Shown here: positions 7,418 to 14,140 of the stretch, one piece after another
How positions within the stretch are numbered: the first letter of the stretch is position 1
Layout: each line of letters begins with the position of its first letter
From: Acidimicrobiia bacterium
GTDB lineage: Bacteria > Actinomycetota > Acidimicrobiia > Acidimicrobiales > Ilumatobacteraceae
Direction: 5' to 3'
Length of the DNA stretch: 16,281 bases
Assembly: GCA_013815505.1 (NCBI GenBank)
Contig: JACDGA010000008.1
Location: 1 to 16,281 of the forward strand
Translations under genes and position numbers: made by a program
The notes under the pieces: model-generated
Seen by the model: the letters and a program-made list of their open reading frames with translations, nothing else
The model's database searches: none
Told to the model about the DNA's origin: nothing

Positions 7418-8104
7418 GTGAACGAGCCAACGGCGTCCACGCCCGTGTACACCGTCGACCCGTACGTCGACGACCGCAAGGACGGGGACGACGACGAGAT
7501 GTTCATCGTGCTGCCGTGGTGGCAGCGGCCGACCAACATCTTCACCCTTCTCGTGACCGTCGCGCTCGTGGCGGCGATGGTGGGCTGGTTGGTCAAGGAT
7601 GCCACCTCGCAGAACGACACCAGCGAGGTCGACATCGGGTTCCTGCAGGACATGCGCGTCCACCACGAGCAGGCGGTGGACATGTCGTTCATCTACCTCC
7701 AACTGCCCGACACCTCCGCCGGTCTGCGCACCGATGCCAGTGGGATCGTGCGCGGGCAGTCGCAGGAGATCGGGCGGATGATCCAGCTGCTTCGCGATGC
7801 CGACGCACCGGAAGTGGCCTTTCTCGAAGGTCCGGCGATGGTGTGGATGGGCGACGAGATGTCCACCAGCTACGACGAGATGCCCGGGATGGCGTCGAAG
7901 GGCGAGCTCGACCGGCTCAGGACGGCGTCAGGGAACCAGGCGGACGAGCTGTTCGTCCGACTGATGACCGAACACCACCAGGGAGGCATCGAGATGGCCG
8001 AGTTCGCTGCGGACAACGGCAGCAACGGAGAGGTGACGAGGTTCGCAACGGCCATCGCACGGTCGCAGCGAACCGAGATCGTCGAGCTGGAACGACTCGA
8101 CTGA
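7418..8104 (+). CDS. Membrane-anchored DUF305 protein
   Basis: 228 residues, GTG start. Residues 1-38 are an acidic cytoplasmic head with WW at 34-35. Residues 39-58 form one membrane helix, and the rest should lie outside. The outer part carries the DUF305 pattern, a ferritin-like four-helix fold with two half-repeats: FLQDMRVHHEQAVDMS (75-90) and LMTEHHQGGIEMAEFA (182-197). His82/His83 and His186/His187, with Met88 and Met193, are candidate metal ligands. DUF305 proteins are often found near copper genes, but none are visible here, so the metal is unknown. No Shine-Dalgarno is seen. CAGACT at 7406-7411, 6 nt before the GTG, is a weak leaderless -10 candidate. It stands 48 bp after the DUF4333 gene. 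Confidence 0.9.
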   Translation: MNEPTASTPVYTVDPYVDDRKDGDDDEMFIVLPWWQRPTNIFTLLVTVALVAAMVGWLVKDATSQNDTSEVDIGFLQDMRVHHEQAVDMSFIYLQLPDTSAGLRTDASGIVRGQSQEIGRMIQLLRDADAPEVAFLEGPAMVWMGDEMSTSYDEMPGMASKGELDRLRTASGNQADELFVRLMTEHHQGGIEMAEFAADNGSNGEVTRFATAIARSQRTEIVELERLD

Positions 8105-8172
8105 TGCGATCCACGGTCGGACGCCACGTATGTTGTCAGTGATCGATCGACGTTGAGAGCAGTGACACAGAG

Positions 8173-9786
8173 ATGGAACTGACAACCAGCCGGCGGGGAC
8201 GTCGTCGCGGCGCCCTGGTCGTGATGCTCACGGTCGCGCTCGGTGTCATCGCCGCCTGCGCGCAGCCGACAGAGGTCGCCGTCGAACGCTCCCGCGACCT
8301 CGGTGACCTGCCACGACCGACGGAGACCACGACCGAGACGAGCACGGACCCGAGCACTGACCACAGCACGGATCCGACCAACGGCACGACGCCGCCAACG
8401 GGAACCAGCACCGACCCCACCACGCCGGGCAGCGACCCCACCGTCCCGCCGAGCACGGCGCCGGGCGCCGACGTGTTCGAGGAGGGCCCGGACAAGGCCG
8501 AGCGCGAGTACGACGACATGGTCGAGGCCACCGTCGCCGACCTCGAGAACTCGTGGGCGACGTTCTACCCCGAGTTCTACGGCGAGCCGTACGAGCCGCT
8601 CGAGGGTGGCGTCTGGCCCGTCTACCCCGATCGCAGCGACCGGGTCCCGGGCTGCGGCACGTCCGAGACCTCGTATCGCGACATCCTCGCCTTCGCTGCC
8701 TTCTACTGTCCGCTCGGCGATTTCATCGCCTACGACGACGGCGACGAGGGGATCTTCGGCCAGCTCATCGAAGACCTCGGACCGTCGATCGTGCCGGTCG
8801 TCATCGCCCACGAGTGGGGCCACGCCATCCAGGCACGCAACGGCACGTTCGACAGCGGGCAGCCGACGATCGTGACCGAGCAGCAGGCCGACTGCTTCTC
8901 GGGGGCGTGGACGGCGCGCGCCCGCGCCGGCGACGTACCCGGCATCGAGTTCACCGACACCGAGGTGCAGGCCGGCATGGCGGCGCTGATCGCCGTGCGC
9001 GATCCCATCGACACGAGCGCGTCCACCCCCGGCGCACACGGTTCGGGGTTCGACCGCGTCGGCGCCTTCCAGGCCGGCTACCTCAACGGCACGGGGCGCT
9101 GCACCGAGCTGATCGACTCGCCACTGCCGCTCGTGCCGAACGAGTTCAGCGAGCTGAACGCTGATCCCGCCGACCGCAACCCGGACGCACCGTTCGAGGA
9201 CAGCAGTCCCGACATCAAGGACGGCATCTTCACCATCGTCGCCGCAGACCTCAACACGTACTGGCCACTCGTCTTCGAGAGCACGGAGACGCCCTTCCCG
9301 GTGCTCGTTGTCGAGGCGGCGCCAGATCCTGCCAACGTCGGATGCGCCGACCTCGAGAGCGTCGAGGAGAGCGCTGGGTACTGCCAGGCCGACGGCACCG
9401 TGTACTACGACGAATCCTTCATGCGTGAGCTGTACGACCAGTTCGGCGACTTCGGCGTCGGTTATGTGCTCGGTACCGCGTGGTCCGACGCCGCACAGGA
9501 CCTGCTCGAGAGCCCGTTCAGCGACGAGCCACGATCGCTGCTCAACGACTGCCTCACGGGCAGCTGGGTGCGCACCATCCTTCCCGACGAGAACGACGAG
9601 ACCTCCCCGACCGCGACCGCGCGAATCGAGCCGGGCGACCTCGACGAAGCGGTCCAGACGACGCTGCTCATCGGCGACGCGAACGCCGATGAGGACATCG
9701 CCGGCACCGCGTTCGAGAAGATCGACAACTTCCGTGACGGCGCGCTGAACGGGCTCGAGGCCTGTTCCGAACGGATCCCCGACTGA
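8173..9786 (+). CDS. Zinc metallopeptidase lipoprotein with a degenerate second domain
   Basis: 537 residues. A hydrophobic signal (13-28) ends in the lipobox IAAC (Cys29). Next comes a Thr/Pro/Asp-rich linker (about 48-98), then a YpfJ-type neutral zinc metallopeptidase domain (about 145-310). The zinc site is HEWGH (213-217), with Glu236 in TEQQADCFSGAW (235-246) as likely third ligand, and the domain ends in the family pattern FDRVGAFQAGYLNGTGRC (293-310). Residues 375-531 look like a second, inactive copy: YC, 8 residues, Y (403-412); LGTAWSDAAQ (433-442) where the first has IAHEWGHAIQ; NDCLTGSW (458-465) for ADCFSGAW; and FEKIDNFRDGALNGLEAC (514-531). The zinc ligands are gone there. The substrate is unknown. 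It should act on the outer face of the membrane. ppx follows after 8 bp. Shine-Dalgarno weak. Confidence 0.9.
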   Translation: MELTTSRRGRRRGALVVMLTVALGVIAACAQPTEVAVERSRDLGDLPRPTETTTETSTDPSTDHSTDPTNGTTPPTGTSTDPTTPGSDPTVPPSTAPGADVFEEGPDKAEREYDDMVEATVADLENSWATFYPEFYGEPYEPLEGGVWPVYPDRSDRVPGCGTSETSYRDILAFAAFYCPLGDFIAYDDGDEGIFGQLIEDLGPSIVPVVIAHEWGHAIQARNGTFDSGQPTIVTEQQADCFSGAWTARARAGDVPGIEFTDTEVQAGMAALIAVRDPIDTSASTPGAHGSGFDRVGAFQAGYLNGTGRCTELIDSPLPLVPNEFSELNADPADRNPDAPFEDSSPDIKDGIFTIVAADLNTYWPLVFESTETPFPVLVVEAAPDPANVGCADLESVEESAGYCQADGTVYYDESFMRELYDQFGDFGVGYVLGTAWSDAAQDLLESPFSDEPRSLLNDCLTGSWVRTILPDENDETSPTATARIEPGDLDEAVQTTLLIGDANADEDIAGTAFEKIDNFRDGALNGLEACSERIPD

Positions 9787-9794
9787 GTGAACGC

Positions 9795-11366
9795 ATGAAC
9801 GACGGCGCTGCACTCGGCGCGCTCGACATCGGAACGAACAGCATCCACCTCGTCGTCGCCAGACCGGTCGGCGAGCACGGGTTCGAGGTGCTCACCCGGG
9901 AGAAGGAGAGCGTGCGCCTCGGTCACGGCGGCGGTGACATGAAGCTGCTCGACGCCGACGCGATCGATCGTGGCGTCGCCTGCCTGCGCCGCATGGCTCG
10001 CATCGCCGAGAGCTTCGGAGCGTCCGTGCGCGCCGTTGCCACGAGCGCCACGCGAGAGGCGTCCAACGCCGGCGAGCTGATCGCGCGGGCGCGTGACGAG
10101 GCGGGCGTCGACATCGAGGTGATCTCAGGACTCGAAGAAGCGCGCCTGATCCACCTCGGCGTGCTGCAGGCGGTCCCGGCCGGTGACCGTCGCCTGCTTG
10201 TCATCGACATCGGCGGAGGGTCCACCGAGGTGCTGATCGGCCAGCGTGGCGACACGCTCGCTGCGCGCAGCTTCAAGGTCGGCGCCGTGCGCTACACGAA
10301 CCGCTACTTCCCCGGTGGCGCGGTCACGGCTGAGTCGATTCGCCGCTGCCGCAACGACATCGTCGGCGTCGTGTCGCACTTCCTGCCCGAGATCGCCCGT
10401 CACGGCTTCGAGATGGCGGTCGTCTCGTCCGGCACGGCGGAGACCATCGCCAAGATGGTCAACGCCGCCGAAGGCGGCAGCGACCTCGTGACGTACAACT
10501 GCTTCGAGTTCACGTACGCCCAGCTCGACGCCGTCGTCGACGCGCTCACGTCTCGGCCGACGGCGAGAGAGCGGGCCGGGATCAAGGGACTCGATGCCGG
10601 TCGCGCCGACATCATCGTCGCCGGCGCCGTGATCCTCCAGACCCTGGCGCAGCGCTTCGGCATCGAGCGCTTCGTGTTCAGCGAGGCGGCGCTGCGCGAG
10701 GGCGTCCTCGTCGACAGTGTCGCCCGTGTCAGCGAGTTCGCCGCCGGATCGTCACGTCACCTGCGTGACGTCGCGCGACGCGGCGTCGCCACGCTGATGG
10801 AACGGTGCGACGACGACCCTGCGCATTCCGAGCACGTCGCAACGCTTGCGCTGGCGCTCTTCGACGAACTGGCGCCGCTGCACTCGCTGCCGGCGACTGC
10901 ACGCGACCATCTCGAGGCGGGGGCGTTGCTCGCCAACGTCGGCCTCGTCATCTCCCACAGCAAGCACCACCTGCACTCGTACTACGTCATCCGCCACAGC
11001 GAGCTGCCTGGCTTCACCGACGCCGAGATCGAGACCGTCGCGCTCGTGGCGCGCTATCACCGCAAGAGCGGCCCAAAGGGTTCGCACGTCGGCTACGGGG
11101 CGATGGGCGACGAGGCGCGGCGCACGGTGCGGGTGCTTGCCGGGATCCTGCGCATCGCCATCGGGCTCGACCGCAGCCATGACCAACGCGTCGAGCGGGT
11201 CACCGTGGGCGACGACGGCGACGAGCTGACGATCGAGGTGCACGCCCGCGACGATGTCGACCTCGAGGTGCACGCCGCGTCACAGCGAGCCGCACTCCTC
11301 GGCGACGAGCTGGGACGGACGGTTCGATTCGTGCAGCTGCAGACGCTGACCAGCGTCCCTGGCTGA
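9795..11366 (+). CDS. ppx: Exopolyphosphatase / guanosine pentaphosphate phosphatase
   Basis: 523 residues, the long form of Ppx/GppA: an ASKHA phosphatase module plus a C-terminal HD-like module. It removes terminal phosphate from polyphosphate and/or pppGpp in the cytoplasm; sequence alone does not separate the two. Motifs: phosphate-1 loop ALDIGTNSIHLVV (9-21), the catalytic glutamate region SGLEEARLIHLG (111-122), the phosphate-2 loop VIDIGGGSTEVLIG (136-149), SSGTAETIAK (211-220), and AAGAVILQTLAQ-like sequence near 275-286. In the C-terminal module, ISHSKHHLHSYYVI (386-399) and ARYHRK (419-424) match E. coli PPX well, but the HD/HE pair is Ala380-Asn381 (LLANVG). The ATG is 8 bp after the metallopeptidase stop, so the two are probably co-transcribed. 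Described mycobacterial Ppx proteins lack the C-terminal module, so the long form stands out. Confidence 0.93.
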   Translation: MNDGAALGALDIGTNSIHLVVARPVGEHGFEVLTREKESVRLGHGGGDMKLLDADAIDRGVACLRRMARIAESFGASVRAVATSATREASNAGELIARARDEAGVDIEVISGLEEARLIHLGVLQAVPAGDRRLLVIDIGGGSTEVLIGQRGDTLAARSFKVGAVRYTNRYFPGGAVTAESIRRCRNDIVGVVSHFLPEIARHGFEMAVVSSGTAETIAKMVNAAEGGSDLVTYNCFEFTYAQLDAVVDALTSRPTARERAGIKGLDAGRADIIVAGAVILQTLAQRFGIERFVFSEAALREGVLVDSVARVSEFAAGSSRHLRDVARRGVATLMERCDDDPAHSEHVATLALALFDELAPLHSLPATARDHLEAGALLANVGLVISHSKHHLHSYYVIRHSELPGFTDAEIETVALVARYHRKSGPKGSHVGYGAMGDEARRTVRVLAGILRIAIGLDRSHDQRVERVTVGDDGDELTIEVHARDDVDLEVHAASQRAALLGDELGRTVRFVQLQTLTSVPG

Positions 11367-11374
11367 TCAGCAGC

Positions 11375-11402
11375 GGCGCCGACCGATCAACGGGTCGGTG
11401 CC
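11375..11402. terminator. Two-way hairpin between convergent ppx and L,D-transpeptidase
   Basis: GGCGCCGACC (11375-11384) can pair with GGTCGGTGCC (11393-11402) over ten positions with one G-T pair, leaving an 8-base loop. It covers the short gap between the two stops and the last codons of the transpeptidase gene. A palindrome, GCTGATCAGC (11362-11371), overlaps the ppx stop just before it. There is no T run, so termination strength is uncertain. Confidence 0.5.
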
Positions 11403-12667
11403 GTGGCGACGCCCGTCGCCGGCGGTGGCGACGGCACGGGTGCGGTGGACGGCACGACGGGCGTCGTGGTCGTGGTCGTGGTGGCGGGCGCCCGCGTCGG
11501 CGGCGTGGTCGTGGTCGTGGTCGGCGGCGCCGGTGTCGGTGGCGCCGTGGGTGGCGGTGTGGGTGGCGGTGTGGGCGGCAGGGTGGTTGCCGGTGGCGCC
11601 GTGGTCGGAGGCGTCGTCGTCGTCGGCATGCTCGTCGTCGTCGTCGGCGGCATGCTCGTCGTCGTCGTGGGCGGCAGCGTCGACGTGGTGGACGTCGCCA
11701 GCCATTCCGGATCGATCTTGTTGAAGACCGGCAGCTGCGCCCCGTACTCCTCGGGTTCCTTCACACCGTCGAACACGAACACCTGGTCACCGAGGCGCAA
11801 GATGTCCTGGAACCGCTCGGACGTCTCGATCGGGACCCGGACGCAGCCATGCGAGGCGGGCTCGAGCGGCACCGTCATCGCGCCGTGGATGGCGATGCCG
11901 TAGTTGAAGTAGACGGGGTTCCACAAGCCGCCGAGCGCGCTCTGGCGCAAACCCTCCACCTTCCGCTCGAAGTTGAACACGCCCCCTGGCGTGATCGATT
12001 CGCCACACTCGCGGCGCCGCAGCGGCTCGGTGCCCTCGGCGTTGCCGTACTCGCCGGGCGAGATGACGACGTCGTCGCACCACTCGGCGTTGTCACCGCT
12101 CGACATGTGCGAGGTCAGGACCGGTTCGTCCCGACGGAAGAAGATCACCATCTGCTCTGGCAGGTAGATCTCGGTGTGGCTGTCGGTCGACTCGGGTCGA
12201 CGGGGTTCGATGACGATGCGGTCCTGCATCCGCGACCACACCCGTTGCGTGACGACGCCCGTGGCCTCGGCGGCGTCGACGCCGAGCACGAGCTTCTCGA
12301 ACCCCCACACGGCAGCGCGGGTGCGCTCGCCGAAGTTGCCGTCGATCGGACCGGGGTCGAACGACAGCTTCTTCAGCCGGCGCTGCACCTTGGTGACGTC
12401 GTCGCCGTACATCCCGAACCCCACAGGATCGTCGAGCCGCGACTTGCGGCGCGGAGCGACCGTGTCGACCGAGACCGTTGCCACCGGCCCTCGCTGCGTG
12501 GTAGCGCCGCGACGTGCGGGATCGGTGGACGCCGTGGGGCCGCCTTCGCCGTCGTCAGCGGTCCAACCGCCGGCAATTCCGGCAACCACGACAGCACCCA
12601 CGAGCGCGACGGCGGCGACGCCGGGGAGCCACGGGCTCGAGGAAGGTGACGAACGGGTGGTATTCAC
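11387..12667 (-). CDS. L,D-transpeptidase (YkuD) with Thr/Pro-rich tail
   Basis: 426 residues from GTG 12667. A longer frame to 12784 would overlap the glycosyltransferase, so the GTG in the 40-bp gap was chosen; its ribosome site is poor. Layout: short cytoplasmic Ser/Pro head, one membrane helix (14-34), a linker, a peptidoglycan-binding domain (about 84-145; GDDVTKVQRRLKKL and IDGNFGERTRAAV), the YkuD catalytic domain (about 163-305), and a 100-residue Thr/Pro tail (324-426). The catalytic motif is complete: His261 in IAIHGAM, His273 and the nucleophile Cys275 in ASHGCVRVP. Such enzymes make 3-3 peptide cross-links in peptidoglycan or attach proteins to it, outside the membrane. Cys197 and Cys221 are additional cysteines in the domain. 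The tail after the catalytic domain is unusual. It probably shares a transcript with the glycosyltransferase upstream. Confidence 0.92.
   Translation of the reverse strand: MNTTRSSPSSSPWLPGVAAVALVGAVVVAGIAGGWTADDGEGGPTASTDPARRGATTQRGPVATVSVDTVAPRRKSRLDDPVGFGMYGDDVTKVQRRLKKLSFDPGPIDGNFGERTRAAVWGFEKLVLGVDAAEATGVVTQRVWSRMQDRIVIEPRRPESTDSHTEIYLPEQMVIFFRRDEPVLTSHMSSGDNAEWCDDVVISPGEYGNAEGTEPLRRRECGESITPGGVFNFERKVEGLRQSALGGLWNPVYFNYGIAIHGAMTVPLEPASHGCVRVPIETSERFQDILRLGDQVFVFDGVKEPEEYGAQLPVFNKIDPEWLATSTTSTLPPTTTTSMPPTTTTSMPTTTTPPTTAPPATTLPPTPPPTPPPTAPPTPAPPTTTTTTPPTRAPATTTTTTTPVVPSTAPVPSPPPATGVATAPTR
11390..11698 (-). repeat. Low-complexity Thr/Pro coding repeats in the transpeptidase tail
   Basis: Codes residues 324-426. 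It includes a 24-base unit present twice in tandem with one mismatch (11626-11649 and 11650-11673), giving the repeated peptide PPTTTTSM. There are also shorter GTGGGTGGCG-like units around 11548-11580 giving Pro/Thr runs. Such stretches change length easily by slippage. Confidence 0.8.
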
Positions 12668-12707
12668 GAGAGCAGCCCGTCGCAACAGTACCGCCGCAGC
12701 GGCACCC

Positions 12708-13475
12708 TCAACCTGGGCGTTCGGAAGATTCGCGGGAAATCGGCCGCACCTCGCGGAGTTCGGTGCGCAACGTCCACATCTCACGCAGAATGGTCGTGAT
12801 CACACCCATCGAGCTGAGTGTCGAGGTGCCTCTCGTGCGGGGGAAGTAGTCGACACCGAACTGCAGGATCTGGAACCCCGAGCGTGACGCCCTGATGAAC
12901 AGCTCGGCGTCGATGAACGAACCCTCGCTGCGCAGTTCGATGCGGTCGAGCACCTCGCGGCGCATCAGTTTGAAGGCGAAGTTGATGTCGCGGGCTTTGA
13001 CGCCGAACCACGACCTGATCAGCAGGTTGTAGAAGAACGTGTACACGGCGCGGAGGTTGCCCTCGCCCGTGCGGTCGAAGCGATAGGCGCTGATCATGTC
13101 CGCCTCGTACTCACGCATCAGGCGGAGCGCCTTTGACAGCTCGTGCATGTCGAAGGGCAGGTCGGCGTCCGTGTAGAGCACGAGGTCGCCGCGGGCAGCG
13201 GCGAACCCGCTCTTCAGTGCCCCGCCGAGCTTGCGGTTGCGGGGATGGTGGACGACTCGCACACGGGGGTCGGCGGCGGCGATGCGGTCGGCGATCTCGG
13301 CGGTTGCATCGGTGGAGGCGTCGTCGACAACGATCAGCTCGTAGTCGTTGACCTCGCCGTCGGCGATGAGCCGCTCGCAGGCACGACGTCCCGCATCGAG
13401 CGCACGCTCGATGTGATCCTCCTCGTTCCACATGGGATAGAAGACCGAGATCAGGTCCGCAACGGGCTGGCCCAC
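12708..13475 (-). CDS. Family 2 glycosyltransferase (polyprenyl-phosphate sugar type)
   Basis: 255 residues from GTG 13475. The longer frame to 13637 adds an Arg-rich, unconserved head that crosses the divergent gene's promoter, so the GTG is preferred. The GT-A fold is plain: ISVFYPMWNEEDHI (9-22), ELIVVDDASTD (46-56), NRKLGGALKSGFAAARGD (80-97), and the metal-binding DxD in YTDADLPFD (101-109, Asp103 and Asp105). RDINFAFKLMRREVL (162-176) and EGSFIDAELFIRA (184-196) are typical of dolichol/undecaprenyl-phosphate mannose or glucose synthases. It lacks membrane helices, so it probably acts at the inner face of the membrane, loading a lipid carrier with sugar for envelope glycosylation. Donor and acceptor cannot be told. 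The L,D-transpeptidase gene follows after 40 bp, which supports an envelope role. Confidence 0.9.
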   Translation of the reverse strand: MGQPVADLISVFYPMWNEEDHIERALDAGRRACERLIADGEVNDYELIVVDDASTDATAEIADRIAAADPRVRVVHHPRNRKLGGALKSGFAAARGDLVLYTDADLPFDMHELSKALRLMREYEADMISAYRFDRTGEGNLRAVYTFFYNLLIRSWFGVKARDINFAFKLMRREVLDRIELRSEGSFIDAELFIRASRSGFQILQFGVDYFPRTRGTSTLSSMGVITTILREMWTLRTELREVRPISRESSERPG

Positions 13476-13483
13476 CGGACGAG

Positions 13484-13489
13484 ACGCTA
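13484..13489 (-). promoter_or_regulatory. Putative -10 element (TAGCGT) for the glycosyltransferase
   Basis: Minus strand TAGCGT lies 8 nt before the GTG at 13475, the same hexamer and distance as at pgi and argG. No Shine-Dalgarno is present, in line with a leaderless message. Directly upstream on this strand are the two tandem GGGCGGGCAAG units at 13491-13512, where a -35 would normally lie. Confidence 0.45.
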
Positions 13490-13490
13490 T

Positions 13491-13512
13491 CTTGCCCGCC
13501 CCTTGCCCGCCC
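13491..13512. repeat. Perfect 11-bp tandem repeat in a divergent promoter
   Basis: CTTGCCCGCCC occurs twice back to back (13491-13501 and 13502-13512). It lies in the 72-bp gap between the divergent glycosyltransferase and membrane-protein genes, one base from the putative glycosyltransferase -10 and 22 bases before the -10 of the gene at 13548. One-turn spacing suits a regulator binding the same face of the helix twice. That is inference. Confidence 0.6.
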
Positions 13513-13534
13513 ACGCGACCCCCGGCTGCGGCCG

Positions 13535-13540
13535 TAGCCT
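13535..13540 (+). promoter_or_regulatory. Putative -10 element (TAGCCT) for the membrane-protein gene
   Basis: TAGCCT, 7 nt, then GTG at 13548, preceded by G as at rarD and argG. The GGGG just before the GTG is not at a useful ribosome-site distance. No convincing -35 is seen. Confidence 0.42.
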
Positions 13541-13547
13541 CGCCGGG

Positions 13548-14129
13548 GTGAGCGACACGCCGAGCGCAGAGGCGACAGCCTCCCCTCCCCCGCCCCCGCC
13601 GACGCCGCCACCGTCGATTCCGGCGCCGCAGCCGCACGGGCAGCCATCCGGGCAGCCATGGGGTGCACCGATCGCAGGGGTCGACGCGCCGATCGGCTAC
13701 GAGCTGCCGACGGCCGGTGAGCTCACCCCGGGATGGCAGTGGATCGTGCGCCTCACGTGGCTCGCTGTCTTCATCGGCCTCATGTCGGTGTGGAAGGCGA
13801 GCCGCGACATCGGCCTGCCGACATGGTGGCTGGGCCCGTTCGGGGACCCGATGCCGCTGCCGGTCTCGCTGCTCCCGTTCCTCGTCCCGACGGCGATGGT
13901 GATGCTCACGTTCTCCCGCTCGCGGGCGATGCCGTGGTTCGGGCTCGTCGGGGCGTGCGCGATGGCGGGCGTCGGGGTCGCCGACCTGTCGCCCTATCCC
14001 GGCCTCGGTGTCATCGAGCTCGTGATCGCTGCGGCAGCGGGGGCCGTGTCGGTTGCGTCGATCGGTGGGCGCTACCGCGCCGGCCCTGCGTCACCGCCAG
14101 CCGACGGCGACGGCGACGGCGCTCGGTAG
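13548..14129 (+). CDS. Proline-rich four-helix membrane protein, function unknown
   Basis: 193 residues from GTG 13548, chosen because the earlier in-frame start would run antisense through the glycosyltransferase gene. I do not recognise the family. Residues 1-60 are a disordered-looking cytoplasmic head rich in Pro, including runs PPPPPP and TPPP and the repeat GQPSGQPWG (31-39). Four hydrophobic helices follow at about 66-82, 102-121, 130-146 and 152-172. The C-terminus (177-193) is short and carries Asp/Gly. The Pro-rich head followed by helices resembles many small actinobacterial envelope proteins of unknown role. Its TAG stop overlaps the putative argG promoter, and argG begins 11 bases later. 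Confidence 0.75.
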   Translation: MSDTPSAEATASPPPPPPTPPPSIPAPQPHGQPSGQPWGAPIAGVDAPIGYELPTAGELTPGWQWIVRLTWLAVFIGLMSVWKASRDIGLPTWWLGPFGDPMPLPVSLLPFLVPTAMVMLTFSRSRAMPWFGLVGACAMAGVGVADLSPYPGLGVIELVIAAAAGAVSVASIGGRYRAGPASPPADGDGDGAR

Positions 14130-14132
14130 CGT
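14127..14132 (+). promoter_or_regulatory. Putative -10 element (TAGCGT) for leaderless argG
   Basis: TAGCGT, 8 nt, then the argG GTG at 14141. The first three bases are the stop codon of the upstream membrane-protein gene, the same arrangement as at pgl/pgi. No ribosome site lies before the GTG. No -35 match was seen. Confidence 0.45.
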
Positions 14133-14140
14133 CTGGCGAC

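Noticed and set aside
8105..8172. Promoter with -10 TATGTT (8129-8134) before the metallopeptidase gene
   Set aside because: The hexamer is fair but no -35 fits at 16-19 bp, so I did not list it as a feature. Nothing else is visible in this gap.
7870..9813. 647-codon open frame on the minus strand opposite the DUF305 and metallopeptidase genes
   Set aside because: It is antisense to two genes with clear protein motifs. Long open shadow frames are expected at this GC content, and its translation shows no recognisable domain.
13476..13637. Longer N-terminus for the glycosyltransferase
   Set aside because: The added residues are Arg-rich and unlike GT2 proteins, and the stretch crosses the divergent promoter and the start of the opposite gene.
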